In this document: piece after piece, positions 55,384-64,000 of the stretch | Position numbering within the stretch: position 1 is the stretch's first letter | Layout: the number at the start of each line of letters is the position of its first letter | Source: Bifidobacterium animalis subsp. animalis ATCC 25527 | GTDB lineage: Bacteria; Actinomycetota; Actinomycetes; Actinomycetales; Bifidobacteriaceae | Reading direction: 5' to 3' | Assembly (NCBI RefSeq): GCF_000260715.1 | Contig: NC_017834.1 | Coordinates: 868,001 to 932,000 of the forward strand | DNA: 64,000 bases | The notes under the pieces: model-generated | Databases searched by the model: none | The model's input: the letters and a program-made list of their open reading frames with translations, nothing else | Told to the model about the DNA's origin: nothing | Translations under genes and position numbers: made by a program

Positions 55384-55689
55384 TCAGCCGAGCTGGGTGC
55401 CGAAGCGCTCGTTGAGCTCCACCTGATCCTCGGTGGCCTGGGCTTCCTTGGCGGCTGCCTTGCCCTCTGCCTTGTCCTTCTTGTCGTCGGCCTTGTCGGT
55501 GATCTTCTCGAGCTTGGCATCCGGGTCGTCGGCGGCCTTGACGATTTTCTCGTCCTCCTTGGCAATCACCTTGGCGGCATGGTCCTCGGCGCGCTCGGCA
55601 CGCTTTTCGTCGCGCTCCGCCTTGTGCACCTCGTGCTTCTCCTCCATGTGATCCTTGAACTCCTCGAAATGTTCCTTGATGTCTGCCAT
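55384..55689 (-). CDS. Small highly charged Lys/Glu/Asp-rich helical protein
   Basis: A 101-residue protein consisting almost wholly of Lys, Glu, Asp, Ala and His in helical register (for example KAERDEKRAERAEDHAAKV), with no hydrophobic core and no named domain that I recognise. The composition suggests a disordered or coiled-coil stress or nucleic-acid-associated protein. The start ATG at 55689 is behind GAAAGGAGCC, almost the same leader as the CsbD-like gene at 53442. It is divergent from trpCB and has its own terminator. Confidence 0.75.
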   Translation of the reverse strand: MADIKEHFEEFKDHMEEKHEVHKAERDEKRAERAEDHAAKVIAKEDEKIVKAADDPDAKLEKITDKADDKKDKAEGKAAAKEAQATEDQVELNERFGTQLG

Positions 55690-55721
55690 AATCGGCTCCT
55701 TTCATCAGCGGTATAGGCTAT

Positions 55722-55733
55722 GTCTAATTAGAC
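55722..55733. promoter_or_regulatory. 12-bp perfect palindrome in the divergent region
   Basis: GTCTAATTAGAC, 32 bases upstream of the small charged protein gene on the minus strand. Possible operator; no regulator is known. Confidence 0.3.
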
Positions 55734-55888
55734 CACCATTCGGCAGTGGGGAACCGGCATTCCACTCTTGAGCGAAATTCCCCTGCCGCATCGAATGCGG
55801 TGGTATGTGCCGGGATATCGCCGTGCCACCGATGGAAGGGCGGCGACCACGATTCAGACGTCGACATGCGTTCGCCACCTGCATTCCG

Positions 55889-55903
55889 TTACAGTGACTG
55901 TGA
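55889..55903 (+). promoter_or_regulatory. Inverted repeat upstream of trpCB
   Basis: TTACAGT-G-ACTGTGA, 15 bases with one mismatched pair, 40 bases before the trpCB start. A possible repressor site; neither a T-box nor a tryptophan-rich leader peptide is seen in the 255-base gap. Confidence 0.35.
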
Positions 55904-55943
55904 CGGGAAGGGCCCGTTGAGCCATCGCATCCCAAGGAGGAGC

Positions 55944-58028
55944 ATGTCGGTTTTGGATGAACTGGTAGCGGGGGCACTCGAAGACAAGTGCGACCGTGAA
56001 CGCGTAACGTCGTTGGAAGAGCTCAAGGCCCGGGTTGCCTTGGCTCCGGCTCCCCTCGACGCGAAACGATGGCTTAGGCGTCCCGACGGTATTCCGGTGA
56101 TTGCCGAAATAAAGCGTGCCTCGCCGTCGAAAGGGCATCTCATCGATATAGAAGACCCCGCCACTTTGGCCCGACAATACGAACAAGGCGGTGCGAGCGC
56201 AATCTCGGTGCTCACTGAGGGCCGCAGGTTCCTCGGGTCTCTTGACGATGTCGATGCCGTACGTGCCGCCGTGCACATCCCGGTGCTTCGGAAGGATTTC
56301 ATCACCACGGATTACCAGATCTGGGAGGCGCGTGCGCATGGAGCGGATATCGTGCTGCTCATCGTCGCGGCGCTCGACGACACACAGCTGGCGCATCTGC
56401 TGAAGCTCACGCATGAACTCGGTATGACCGCCCTGGTCGAAACGCATACCCGTGAGGAAATCGAGCGGGCCATCGCGGCCGGCGCGCGTGTGATCGGCAT
56501 CAATGCGCGCAATCTGAAGGATTTGCGTGTCGATGTGGGCAAATACACCGAGCTGGCGAGCAATCTGCCCGAAGATGTGATCAAGGTGGCCGAGTCCGGT
56601 GTATTCGGCGCCGTTGAAGTTGAGGATTATGCCCGCGCCGGAGCCGACGCTGTTCTGGTAGGAGAGGGCGTGGCCACCGCCGATGACCCGCGGCTGGCCG
56701 TGGAACGATTAGTGAAGGCAGGAGAACGCGTGAAAGCTTCTGAAACCACCCCATTGAGCGAACATCATGGCCCGTATTGGGGGCAGTTCGGCGGCCGCTA
56801 TGTGCCGGAGGCGCTTATCACCGCCCTCGATGAATTGCAGCGTGTGTACGACGACGCGAAAGATGATCCCGAATTCCACAAGGAGCTCGCCACACTCAAT
56901 AAGCGCTATGTTGGACGGCCTTCACCGCTCACCGAGGCGCCGCGATTCGCCGAACGCATCAAGGAACGCACCGGACTCGACGCTAGAGTGTTCCTCAAGC
57001 GCGAGGACCTCAACCACACTGGTGCCCATAAGATCAATAATGCGATCGGGCAGGCACTGCTCGTCAAACGCATGGGCAAGACCCGCGTGATCGCGGAGAC
57101 CGGAGCAGGACAGCACGGCGTTGCTACAGCCACCGTGTGTGCGATGCTCGGCCTCAAGTGCCGCATCTACATGGGGCAGATCGACGCACGGCGGCAGGCG
57201 CTCAATGTGGCACGCATGCGCATGCTGGGAGCCGAGGTGGTCGAAGTGACGCTCGGCGATCGCATTCTCAAGGACGCCATCAACGAGGCGCTGCGTGATT
57301 GGGTCACCAACGTCAAAGACACCCACTATCTGCTTGGTACCGTCGCAGGTCCTCATCCATTCCCGGAGATGGTGCGTGACTTCCAGAAGATCATAGGTGA
57401 GGAGGCAAAGGAGCAGCTGGCACAGTGGTACGGCATCGATCATCCCGATGCAATCTGCGCCTGCGTGGGCGGTGGCTCCAATGCCATTGGCATCATGAAC
57501 GCCTTCCTCGACGATCCGCGCGTCAACCTCTATGGTTTCGAGGCTGGCGGCCATGGGCCGAACTCCGGCCAGCATGCCATCCGTTTCGCATCTGGAACCG
57601 GTGAACTCGGCATGTTCCAGGGGGCCAAAAGCTACCTGCTTGAGAACTCTGAGGGACAGACCCTTGACACCTACTCGATTTCTGCAGGCCTCGACTATGC
57701 GTCCGTTGGCCCTGAACATGCATGGCTCAAGGAAATCGGACGCGTGAACTATTCATGGGCGACCGATGAGGAAGCGATGAGCGCGTTCAAGGATCTGTGC
57801 GAGACCGAAGGCATCATTCCAGCTATCGAGAGCTCCCATGCCGTCGCCGGCGCCTATAAAGCGGCGCGGGATCTCAAGGAGAAGGGCTATGAGCATCCGG
57901 TGATGATTGTGAACATCTCCGGACGCGGCGACAAGGACATGAACACCGCCGGCAAATGGTTCGGATATCTCACCGACGAGCAGGCAGCCGCACTCGAGGC
58001 GAACGGTGCGACCGGCAACAACGCGTGA
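55944..58028 (+). CDS. trpCB: Fused indole-3-glycerol phosphate synthase / tryptophan synthase beta
   Basis: A 694-residue two-domain enzyme. Residues ~1-260 are Trp[50 protein letters not shown] and VAESGVFG. Residues ~275-694 are Trp[19 protein letters not shown], the PLP lysine K363 in TGAHKINNA, the phosphate loop GGGSNAIG and the final NISGRGDKD. There is no stop or frameshift between the parts, only a short linker. TrpC makes indole-3-glycerol phosphate, TrpA (next gene) releases indole and TrpB joins it to serine. The ATG at 55944 follows AAGGAGG. Confidence 0.95.
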   Translation: MSVLDELVAGALEDKCDRERVTSLEELKARVALAPAPLDAKRWLRRPDGIPVIAEIKRASPSKGHLIDIEDPATLARQYEQGGASAISVLTEGRRFLGSLDDVDAVRAAVHIPVLRKDFITTDYQIWEARAHGADIVLLIVAALDDTQLAHLLKLTHELGMTALVETHTREEIERAIAAGARVIGINARNLKDLRVDVGKYTELASNLPEDVIKVAESGVFGAVEVEDYARAGADAVLVGEGVATADDPRLAVERLVKAGERVKASETTPLSEHHGPYWGQFGGRYVPEALITALDELQRVYDDAKDDPEFHKELATLNKRYVGRPSPLTEAPRFAERIKERTGLDARVFLKREDLNHTGAHKINNAIGQALLVKRMGKTRVIAETGAGQHGVATATVCAMLGLKCRIYMGQIDARRQALNVARMRMLGAEVVEVTLGDRILKDAINEALRDWVTNVKDTHYLLGTVAGPHPFPEMVRDFQKIIGEEAKEQLAQWYGIDHPDAICACVGGGSNAIGIMNAFLDDPRVNLYGFEAGGHGPNSGQHAIRFASGTGELGMFQGAKSYLLENSEGQTLDTYSISAGLDYASVGPEHAWLKEIGRVNYSWATDEEAMSAFKDLCETEGIIPAIESSHAVAGAYKAARDLKEKGYEHPVMIVNISGRGDKDMNTAGKWFGYLTDEQAAALEANGATGNNA

Positions 58029-58053
58029 ACGAGTAAGTGGAATAGGAGCAGAT

Positions 58054-58923
58054 ATGACCGAATACAACACCACGCCAAGCGGGCAGCCGCTCGGAATCAG
58101 CCATCGTCTCAGCCCATGCCGCGAGCTGTTCACACGGTTCAAAGCGCAGAACAAGCCTGCGTTCATTGGATACCTGCCATTCGGATTCCCCACGATGGAA
58201 CAGTCACTTGAGGCCTTCGCCACGATGGTCGAGAACGGTGCCGACATCGTCGAGATAGGACTGCCGTATTCCGATCCAGTGATGGACGGCCCGGTGATCC
58301 AGGCCGCCAGCCAGATCGCCCTGAACAATGGCGAGCGCATAGCCGATGTGTTCAAAGCCGTGGAAACGGTGGCCAACGCCGGTGGAGTGCCGCTCATCAT
58401 GAGTTATTGGAACCTCATCTACCATTATGGGGTCGAACACTTTGCCGCTGATTTCGCGAATGCAGGAGGCGCAGGCCTTATCACCCCCGATCTCATTCCC
58501 GACGAGGCGGGGGAGTGGATCGAGGCGTCTGACCGCCATGGGCTCGATCGCATCTTCCTTGTTTCCCCCGACTCCACCGATGAGCGTCTGCGGGTGGTGT
58601 GCGAAAACGACCGAGGATTCGTCTATGCGGCATCGCGCATGGGCGTGACTGGTGAACGGTCGAGTCTGGGGACTTCCCCGGAGGACCTCGTGGCCCGGAC
58701 CCACAAGGCGGGGGCCGAGAATGTGTGCGTGGGCATCGGCGTCTCCACCGCCGCTCAAGGCAAGGCCGTCGGGCAGTATGCAGACGGGGTCATCGTTGGA
58801 TCCGCCTTGGTCCACACACTGCTCACCGAGGACGGCGATGCACGTGAGCTCACCTCAGGTCTGGCTGCATTGGCGGCCAAGACCGCAGAACTCGCCGAGG
58901 GAATCCACAACGCCCGCCTGTAG
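58054..58923 (+). CDS. trpA: Tryptophan synthase alpha subunit
   Basis: A 289-residue TIM-barrel subunit that cleaves indole-3-glycerol phosphate. The catalytic Glu is in ADIVEIGLPYSDP and the catalytic Asp in MDGPVIQAAS; GVTGERSSLG supplies the phosphate site. It begins 25 bases after trpCB behind ATAGGAG. The open frame before it (58006) is not used. The alpha subunit would dock on the TrpB half of the fusion. Confidence 0.95.
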   Translation: MTEYNTTPSGQPLGISHRLSPCRELFTRFKAQNKPAFIGYLPFGFPTMEQSLEAFATMVENGADIVEIGLPYSDPVMDGPVIQAASQIALNNGERIADVFKAVETVANAGGVPLIMSYWNLIYHYGVEHFAADFANAGGAGLITPDLIPDEAGEWIEASDRHGLDRIFLVSPDSTDERLRVVCENDRGFVYAASRMGVTGERSSLGTSPEDLVARTHKAGAENVCVGIGVSTAAQGKAVGQYADGVIVGSALVHTLLTEDGDARELTSGLAALAAKTAELAEGIHNARL

Positions 58924-58932
58924 TGGCACGCT

Positions 58933-58974
58933 ATTGGTTGGCGACCGGGACAATGAATCCGGCTGCCAACCAAT
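58933..58974 (+). terminator. Terminator of trpA
   Basis: A 10-bp stem ATTGGTTGGC/GCCAACCAAT with a 22-base loop, 9 bases after the stop. It is followed by lgt on the same strand. Confidence 0.7.
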
Positions 58975-59019
58975 ACCGGTCCTATGCCGATATCGGTTCT
59001 CCACGCTATATTCGAGCAT

Positions 59020-59958
59020 ATGACGACTCTTGCCTACATTCCCTCGCCATCCATCTCCCAATTCCATGTGGGATCGCTGACGATTCACATCTATGCGTTG
59101 ACGATGCTGCTGGGCATCATTGCCGCGGTATGGATCACCGGTGAACGTTGGAAGAGACTTGGAGGCACTTTCGACCAGATCTTCGATACCACCCTGGTGG
59201 CGGTACCATGTGGCATCGTCGGTGCACGCCTCTACCACATCATCACCACGCCGGAGCGTTTCTTCGGCCCGAATGGCGACTGGGTTGAGATGTTCCGCAT
59301 ATGGAACGGCGGTCTCGGCATCTGGGGCGCCATCCTATGCGGCGCACTGGGCGCATGGGCATGGTGCCGCCATAAGCATTATCCGATGGCGTTGCTGGCG
59401 GATTCCATTGCGCCTGCGCTGCTTGTGGCTCAGGCGATCGGTCGCCTTGGCAACTGGTTCAACCAGGAGCTGTACGGCAAGCCCACCACGCTGCCATGGG
59501 GGCTCAAGCTCAACACGAATGGCAGTGCCATAGGCAACAGTGAGACCTGCTATGACGGGGCGACCTGCCCGACCGGCACGTTGTTCCATCCGACCTTCCT
59601 GTATGAGATGATATGGAATCTCATCGGAGCCGCCCTGATCATCTGGATCGGCCACCGGCTTGCGAACAGGCTCAAGGCCGGATCCCTGTTCGCGCTGTAT
59701 GTGATGTGGTACACCCTTGGGCGCACCTGGATCGAGATGCTGCGCATCGACTTCTCCCACGAGATCCTCGGACTGCGCGTCAACGTATGGGTGTCAATCA
59801 TTGTGTTCATGCTCGGAGCCGTCGCCTTCATCGTCATCCAGCGAGTGGGAAGTCCCACCCAGCTTCTCAGCGACAAGCTGCATGCCCAGACCGAATTGGA
59901 AGCCAGACAGGAGCAGTCGACGCAGGCTGCAGGTGGCTCCGGCCGCAATGCGGGCTGA
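59020..59958 (+). CDS. lgt: Prolipoprotein diacylglyceryl transferase
   Basis: A membrane enzyme that adds diacylglycerol to the lipobox cysteine of prolipoproteins such as those encoded at 20936 and 33958. The 312-residue protein has about seven membrane segments. The Lgt signature GRLGNWFNQELYGKPT is near residue 145, with IYALTMLLGIIAAVW early and RTWIEMLRID late. It has a cytoplasmic Gln/Ala/Gly-rich tail. The ATG at 59020 is preferred to the one at 58984. trpA-lgt adjacency is conserved in actinobacteria. Confidence 0.94.
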   Translation: MTTLAYIPSPSISQFHVGSLTIHIYALTMLLGIIAAVWITGERWKRLGGTFDQIFDTTLVAVPCGIVGARLYHIITTPERFFGPNGDWVEMFRIWNGGLGIWGAILCGALGAWAWCRHKHYPMALLADSIAPALLVAQAIGRLGNWFNQELYGKPTTLPWGLKLNTNGSAIGNSETCYDGATCPTGTLFHPTFLYEMIWNLIGAALIIWIGHRLANRLKAGSLFALYVMWYTLGRTWIEMLRIDFSHEILGLRVNVWVSIIVFMLGAVAFIVIQRVGSPTQLLSDKLHAQTELEARQEQSTQAAGGSGRNAG

Positions 59959-60003
59959 ATATGGCCGCTCAGACGTCTCACCTAGTCGATTACTGTATTT
60001 AGA

Positions 60004-60678
60004 ATGGCAACCATGGATATTAAAATCGCACCAAGCATTCTATCTGCGGATTTCTGCAATCTCGAACGCGATCTCGAGCGCATTTCGAATGCGGACATGG
60101 TTCACGTCGATGTGATGGACCACCACTTTGTCCCGAATCTGACCATTGGCGAACCGGTTGTCAAGCGCATCTGCGAGGTCACCGATCTGCCGGTCGATGT
60201 GCATCTCATGATTGACGATCCGGATCGCTGGGCTCCTGGCTATGCGGAGCGTGGCGCTCATTCGGTCACCTTCCACATGGGGGCCACCCATGCGCCGGTG
60301 CGTCTGGCACGCCAACTGCACGACATGGGATGCGAGGCATGGTTCGCCGTACGTCCCGCCGAGCCGGTCGAACCGATCTTCGACATTCTCGAGGAATTCG
60401 ACACCATTCTCATCATGACGGTGGAACCGGGATTCGGTGGCCAGAAGTTCCTCGCCAACCAGATGGGCAAGGTGCGCCGCCTGCGTGACGAAATCACACG
60501 TCGTGGCCTTGACACGAACATTCAGGTCGATGGTGGCGTAAGCCCGAAGACGGCAGCAACCGTGGCTCAGGCTGGCGCGAATATTCTCGTCGCTGGATCC
60601 GCAGTCTATGGTGCCGCTGATCCAGCCAAGGCGATCAACGAGATTCGCGACACGGCCGCCGCCGCCTACCGCGACTGA
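60004..60678 (+). CDS. rpe: Ribulose-phosphate 3-epimerase
   Basis: Interconverts ribulose-5-P and xylulose-5-P, which feeds the phosphoketolase pathway of bifidobacteria. The 224-residue TIM barrel has APSILSADFCNLERD, VHVDVMDHHFVPNLTIG, VDVHLMI, MTVEPGFGGQKF and IQVDGGVSPKTA, covering the metal ligands and catalytic aspartates. A second in-frame ATG (60013, MDIKIAPS) could be the start. Confidence 0.95.
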   Translation: MATMDIKIAPSILSADFCNLERDLERISNADMVHVDVMDHHFVPNLTIGEPVVKRICEVTDLPVDVHLMIDDPDRWAPGYAERGAHSVTFHMGATHAPVRLARQLHDMGCEAWFAVRPAEPVEPIFDILEEFDTILIMTVEPGFGGQKFLANQMGKVRRLRDEITRRGLDTNIQVDGGVSPKTAATVAQAGANILVAGSAVYGAADPAKAINEIRDTAAAAYRD

Positions 60679-60687
60679 TTCGCAACT

Positions 60688-60714
60688 TGCCGCACGTCGA
60701 AACGGCGTGCGGCA
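60688..60714 (+). terminator. Terminator of rpe
   Basis: A 9-bp stem TGCCGCACG/CGTGCGGCA with a 9-base loop, 9 bases after the stop. No T run follows. Confidence 0.65.
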
Positions 60715-60774
60715 CATTCATGCCCATACCACGTGCCACACTGGGTAGCACGTGTACGTTCGATTAAGGAAACC

Positions 60775-61038
60775 ATGAAGACATTCGAGTCGCTGTTCGC
60801 CGAACTCAGCGAAAAGGCCGCCAACCAGACCCCAGGTTCACTCACCGTGGACGAACTTGGCAAAGGCACCCATTTCATTGGCAAGAAGATCATCGAAGAG
60901 GCGGGCGAGACCTGGATCGCCGCCGAATACGAGGGTGCCGAGCGCACCGCCGAGGAGATGAGCCAGCTCATCTACCATCTGCAGGTCATGATGATCGACC
61001 GTGGCATCACCCTCGACGACATCTACAAGAACCTGTAA
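60775..61038 (+). CDS. hisE: Phosphoribosyl-ATP pyrophosphatase
   Basis: Second step of histidine synthesis. The 87-residue all-helical enzyme is the stand-alone form. [18 protein letters not shown] holds the metal-binding glutamates (EExxE-like), and [18 protein letters not shown] follows. The ATG at 60775 with GGAAACC ahead is used; the open frame to 60733 is not coding. hisG starts 63 bases later, as in other actinobacteria. Confidence 0.94.
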   Translation: MKTFESLFAELSEKAANQTPGSLTVDELGKGTHFIGKKIIEEAGETWIAAEYEGAERTAEEMSQLIYHLQVMMIDRGITLDDIYKNL

Positions 61039-61101
61039 GCAAATACCCGCTGGGGCGTCGGTCGCATGCGGCGCAAGCGTGGGGAGGAAGTTGGAGGAAT
61101 C

Positions 61102-61953
61102 ATGCTGAGAATCGCAGTGCCAAACAAGGGCATGCTTTCCGAGCCGGCATGGGCCATGCTGTCTGAGGCCGGATACACGTTGCGGAGCAACCCACGCCAA
61201 CTGGTGGTGGAGGACCCCGACAACGACGTCGAACTGTTCTACCTTCGTCCACTGGACATCGCAGTGTACGTGGGCATGGGCACCATCGACGTGGGTATCA
61301 CCGGCCATGATCTGCTGCTCAACTCGGGCACTGATGCGCAGGAGGAGATGAACCTCGGTTTCGGAGGATCCACGTTCCGTTTCGCTGCGCCGCAGGACAG
61401 CCCGATCACCACGCTCGACGACGTCGAAGGCAAGCGGGTGGGTACCTCCTTCGACAAGCTTGTGCATGACTATCTGACCGAACATGGCATCAATGCGACG
61501 CCCATCCATTTGGATGGCGCGGTGGAATCCTCGGTGCAGCTTGGTGTGGCTGATTTGATCGCAGATGTCGTCTCCACGGGTACCACCCTGCGCAACGCCG
61601 GTCTGCGCATTTTCGGGGAGCCGATTCTGCACTCGGAAGCGGTGCTCATTCGCTCGCCGCGGCTGGACCCGCAGGACGAGCGCTTGGAACGGCTCGAGCG
61701 CCGCCTGCAGGGTGTGCTCACGGCCAAGCGCTATGTGCTCATGGACTTCGATATTCCCGTGGAGAAGATCTCCGCGGCCGTGCAGATCACACCCGGCTTC
61801 GAAAGCCCCACCATCTCGCCGCTTCACGACAAGCAGTGGGCGGCGGTGCGTGTCATGGTGCCGAAAGCCAAGGTGAATCAGCTCATGGATCAGTTGTATG
61901 AAGTCGGCGCGCGCGGCATCATCGTCACCGCCATCCAGGCGACGCGAATGTGA
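61102..61953 (+). CDS. hisG: ATP phosphoribosyltransferase
   Basis: First step of histidine synthesis, joining PRPP (from prs) and ATP. At 283 residues it is the long form: the catalytic halves carry [17 protein letters not shown] and the PRPP loop [15 protein letters not shown]. The C-terminal ~75 residues are the ACT-like regulatory domain ([25 protein letters not shown]), so histidine inhibition without HisZ is expected. The ATG follows GGAGGAATC. The stop overlaps the pgsA GTG. Confidence 0.95.
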   Translation: MLRIAVPNKGMLSEPAWAMLSEAGYTLRSNPRQLVVEDPDNDVELFYLRPLDIAVYVGMGTIDVGITGHDLLLNSGTDAQEEMNLGFGGSTFRFAAPQDSPITTLDDVEGKRVGTSFDKLVHDYLTEHGINATPIHLDGAVESSVQLGVADLIADVVSTGTTLRNAGLRIFGEPILHSEAVLIRSPRLDPQDERLERLERRLQGVLTAKRYVLMDFDIPVEKISAAVQITPGFESPTISPLHDKQWAAVRVMVPKAKVNQLMDQLYEVGARGIIVTAIQATRM

Positions 61954-62612
61954 GTCGCTTGGATGTGACGCCTATGGATCTCAAAGAGAAGTTCAGCCGG
62001 AAGAAGTACAGTCCGGAACCGCGTGACGTGGTGTTCACCATACCGAATATCATCAGTCTGCTGCGCATCATCTCCATTCCGATCATCGCATGGCTCATCA
62101 CCGAGCACAGCATGGTATGGGCACTGGTCGTGCTGGCGTTGTCGTTCGCCTCTGATGGGCTCGATGGTCTCATTGCGCGCAAATTCAATCAAGTGAGCAA
62201 GATCGGCCAGTTGCTCGATCCGATCGCCGACCGGTTGCTCATCCTGTGCTCCATTCTGGCACTCGGCATCTGCCATGTGGTGCCTTGGTGGATGCTCATT
62301 CTCGTGGCTTTGCGTGATGTGACGATGGCCGTGCTCACTGTGGTGCTCGCGCAACACAACTATGGGCCGCTTCCGGTGCACTTCGTGGGCAAGACAGGCA
62401 CCGCAGTGCTCATGATCTCAATCGTCGGGCTCATGGTGGCCGACATAGAACGTCAGATGCCCGTATTCGAAATGCTGCACTATGCGGCTATCTCCTGTGC
62501 AATCTGGGGCATAGGACTGTACTGGATGGCCGGGATCCTGTATATGCGCCAGGGCATCGGACTCCTGCAGGCAGATGGACGTCATTGCGCTGTTCGAAAC
62601 GCAGGCAGGTAG
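61950..62612 (+). CDS. pgsA: CDP-diacylglycerol-glycerol-3-phosphate phosphatidyltransferase-like
   Basis: A 220-residue membrane enzyme of the CDP-alcohol phosphatidyltransferase family. The signature D-G-x2-A-R-x8-G-x3-D-x3-D is present as [20 protein letters not shown] with LDPIADR following (residues ~70-96). Five to six membrane segments are visible. It would use CDP-diacylglycerol made by CdsA to form phosphatidylglycerophosphate; another alcohol acceptor is possible. The GTG start overlaps the hisG stop. Confidence 0.87.
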   Translation: MSRLDVTPMDLKEKFSRKKYSPEPRDVVFTIPNIISLLRIISIPIIAWLITEHSMVWALVVLALSFASDGLDGLIARKFNQVSKIGQLLDPIADRLLILCSILALGICHVVPWWMLILVALRDVTMAVLTVVLAQHNYGPLPVHFVGKTGTAVLMISIVGLMVADIERQMPVFEMLHYAAISCAIWGIGLYWMAGILYMRQGIGLLQADGRHCAVRNAGR

Positions 62613-62635
62613 GTAATCAGAGAGAGGACGCACAG

Positions 62636-63613
62636 TTGACCCGCGAAAACGGCATGCCTGAAGTGTTCCCGGTGAGTGTTGAAGATCCACCGGTTCGCAG
62701 GCGTGCCGTTTTTTCATCCGCATACGCCCGCCTCGATTCACACCATACTGAGATAGTACGTGGCGGGATGATGCCGCCCCGGCGTCGAGGCAAACACTAT
62801 GACGCCTCACTCCGGCTCATCGACGATCTGGTGAACCGTCCGATGGATGCCCTCTACAGCGATTCGAGACTGGTCACCAAACCGGATTCGAAACTCGCAT
62901 TCTGGGGTACGCGCATTATCGTGCTCATCATATGCGTGGCCGTCGGATTCGCGGGATGCCTGTTCGTGCGCCTGCTCAACACCGATCCTCGCAAACAGGT
63001 ACGCCAACAGTTGGCGTCGCAGCTTGAGGCGCAGAATACGCACATAGGCGAACTGGAGAAGCAGATTGCGGGTCTGCGCGCAGATGTGGACCGCCAATCG
63101 CAATCCGCATTGCCCTCCCAGGTGGAGCAGGAGGTACGGCGCAACGAAGCGGCTGCGGGCGCCACCGCGGTCGAAGGCGAGGGCATTGTGCTCACCATTG
63201 CCGACCCGATGGTGACAAACAGCAATGCGCAGGAAGGGGCACTGCCTCGAGAGAAATCAGCGAACCGATTGCGCGTGGTCACCGACACTGATCTGCAATT
63301 GCTCGTCTCGCTTATGTGGAAGGCGGGCGCCGAGGCGATCTCCATCAACGACAACAGGCTGGGGGTGCAGACGTCCATACGAACCGCAGGCAACTCCATA
63401 CTCATTGGCACCACGCCGGTTTCAAGCCCATACCGCATTCAAGCCATCGGCAATAAGAACGAGCTTGCGAATAGAATGGGGCAGAGGGAGCTCTCGATGC
63501 TGTACCAGGAGTTCAAGGACGCCGGTATGACGTTGCAGACCAGCAAGGAGAATATGATTCGGCTCAAGGCGGCGACACCTGGCCAGGTTACATACGCGAA
63601 GGAGATACAGTAA
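62636..63613 (+). CDS. DUF881 membrane protein
   Basis: A 325-residue protein with a ~75-residue basic cytoplasmic start, one membrane helix (IIVLIICVAVGFAGCLFVRLL), a short coiled coil and an outer DUF881 domain. That domain's strands include GIVLTIADP, LLVSLMWKAGAEAISINDNRL and SPYRIQAIGN. Two DUF881 proteins usually flank a small basic protein in actinobacteria near pgsA; here the basic protein follows at once and a third gene starts at the window edge. Function unknown, perhaps envelope or division. The start is probably the TTG at 62636 behind GAGAGGA; the ATG at 62654 is an alternative. Confidence 0.82.
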   Translation: MTRENGMPEVFPVSVEDPPVRRRAVFSSAYARLDSHHTEIVRGGMMPPRRRGKHYDASLRLIDDLVNRPMDALYSDSRLVTKPDSKLAFWGTRIIVLIICVAVGFAGCLFVRLLNTDPRKQVRQQLASQLEAQNTHIGELEKQIAGLRADVDRQSQSALPSQVEQEVRRNEAAAGATAVEGEGIVLTIADPMVTNSNAQEGALPREKSANRLRVVTDTDLQLLVSLMWKAGAEAISINDNRLGVQTSIRTAGNSILIGTTPVSSPYRIQAIGNKNELANRMGQRELSMLYQEFKDAGMTLQTSKENMIRLKAATPGQVTYAKEIQ

Positions 63614-63945
63614 TGGCAGCAGTGCTCGGTCTGATCATCGGCGTGGTAGTCGGTCTGTTCGTGAAACCGGACATTCCGATTTGGCTCCAACCGTACCTTC
63701 CGATCATGGTGGTGGCGGCACTTGATGCGTTGCTTGGTGCGGCACGTGCCTACTTCGAGCGCAGCTTCTCCGACAAGGTGTTCGTGATCTCGTTCTTCTC
63801 CAATGTTGTCACCGCAACGCTCCTAGTGCTTCTGGGCAACCAGCTCGGCGTGGGTTCGCAACTCTCCACCGCCGTCATCGTCGTGCTTGGCATCCGCATC
63901 TTCTCCAACGTCTCGGCAATCCGTCGTTTCATTTTCCAGGGGTGA
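63613..63945 (+). CDS. sbp: Small basic family membrane protein (DUF1290)
   Basis: A 110-residue protein with three to four membrane segments (VLGLIIGVVVGLFV, PIMVVAALDALLGAARA, VFVISFFSNVVTATLLVLLG, AVIVVLGIRIFSNV). The pattern DALLGAARAYFE and RIFSNVSAIRR is that of the Sbp/DUF1290 family. Function is unknown; association with DUF881 proteins is conserved. The start shares a base with the DUF881 stop (TAATG), and its own stop overlaps the next GTG. Confidence 0.85.
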   Translation: MAAVLGLIIGVVVGLFVKPDIPIWLQPYLPIMVVAALDALLGAARAYFERSFSDKVFVISFFSNVVTATLLVLLGNQLGVGSQLSTAVIVVLGIRIFSNVSAIRRFIFQG

Positions 63946-64000
63946 GCATGGGCGAAGCGAATGAGCACGAGAACAAACCGATTCAGTCAGCCGGGACGCC
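63942..64000 (+). CDS. Start of a further gene, probably a second DUF881 protein, cut by the window end
   Basis: GTG at 63942 overlaps the stop of the small basic protein (GTGA) and opens a frame VSMGEANEHENKPIQSAGT to the last base. The gene position after DUF881 and Sbp suggests the second DUF881 protein, but the visible 19 residues show no domain. Confidence 0.5.
   Translation, partial: MSMGEANEHENKPIQSAGT

Noticed and set aside
55795..55920. A tryptophan leader peptide upstream of trpCB
   Set aside because: The 41-codon frame has a single Trp codon and no terminator/antiterminator pair, so attenuation by a leader peptide is not supported.

Overview
The window is a 64-kb stretch of high-GC actinobacterial chromosome, almost certainly from a Bifidobacterium. 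The reasons are the TrpC-TrpB fusion, the actinobacterial gene strings (tlyA/nadK/recN, proA/nadD/rsfS, rpsB-tsf-pyrH-frr-cdsA-rlmN, hisF-hisI-trpE, trpCB-trpA-lgt), a GuaB3-type IMPDH homologue, and the many GTG starts with ATGA/GTGA stop-start overlaps. The species cannot be fixed from the sequence. No phage, insertion sequence, CRISPR array, rRNA gene or replication origin was seen. The window is mostly conserved housekeeping core, with small accessory patches near 31.7-35.5 kb, 47.4-49.6 kb and 52.6-55.7 kb.

Layout. 0-8.8 kb: TPR protein (cut by the window start), HAD phosphatase, tlyA, a TrkH/TrkA potassium system, nadK, recN and a second HAD hydrolase. 8.8-17 kb: thrC (minus), then proA, a conserved hypothetical, nadD, prs, tRNA-Gln, glmU, rsfS and a histidine phosphatase. 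17-25 kb: a low-complexity membrane protein, two identical tRNA-Ala genes, an FMN-binding protein, a second histidine phosphatase, CorA, a solute-binding lipoprotein and leuS. 25-31.7 kb: comEA-comEC-holA, then the t6A set tsaE-tsaB-rimI-tsaD. 31.7-35.5 kb: duplicated tRNA-Asn units around a small membrane-protein gene, a hypothetical, an M23 peptidase-like protein and an orphan sugar-binding lipoprotein. 35.6-41.5 kb: icd (minus), guaB3, an Rv3235-like protein, fadD and def. 41.7-47.4 kb: the translation/lipid string rpsB to rlmN. 47.5-49.6 kb: a TetR-controlled ABC exporter that looks decayed. 49.7-62 kb: histidine and tryptophan genes, with an inserted block (uracil-DNA glycosylase family, two small Lys/Glu-rich proteins, a frameshifted ThuA gene and a sugar isomerase) between trpE and trpCB, followed by lgt, rpe, hisE, hisG and pgsA. 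62.6-64 kb: DUF881, small basic protein and the start of another gene at the window edge.

Notable points. Three zero-spacer perfect palindromes (38, 50 and 66 bp) lie just after genes. A 129-bp tRNA-Asn unit is duplicated almost exactly from inferred transcription start to terminator. Three reading-frame breaks are visible (ABC ATPase start, ABC permease, ThuA); two of them lie in short G runs, so sequencing error must be excluded before calling decay. No stretch above 300 bases lacks a gene; the longest gaps (2715-2971, 41467-41743, 55690-55943) are described below.
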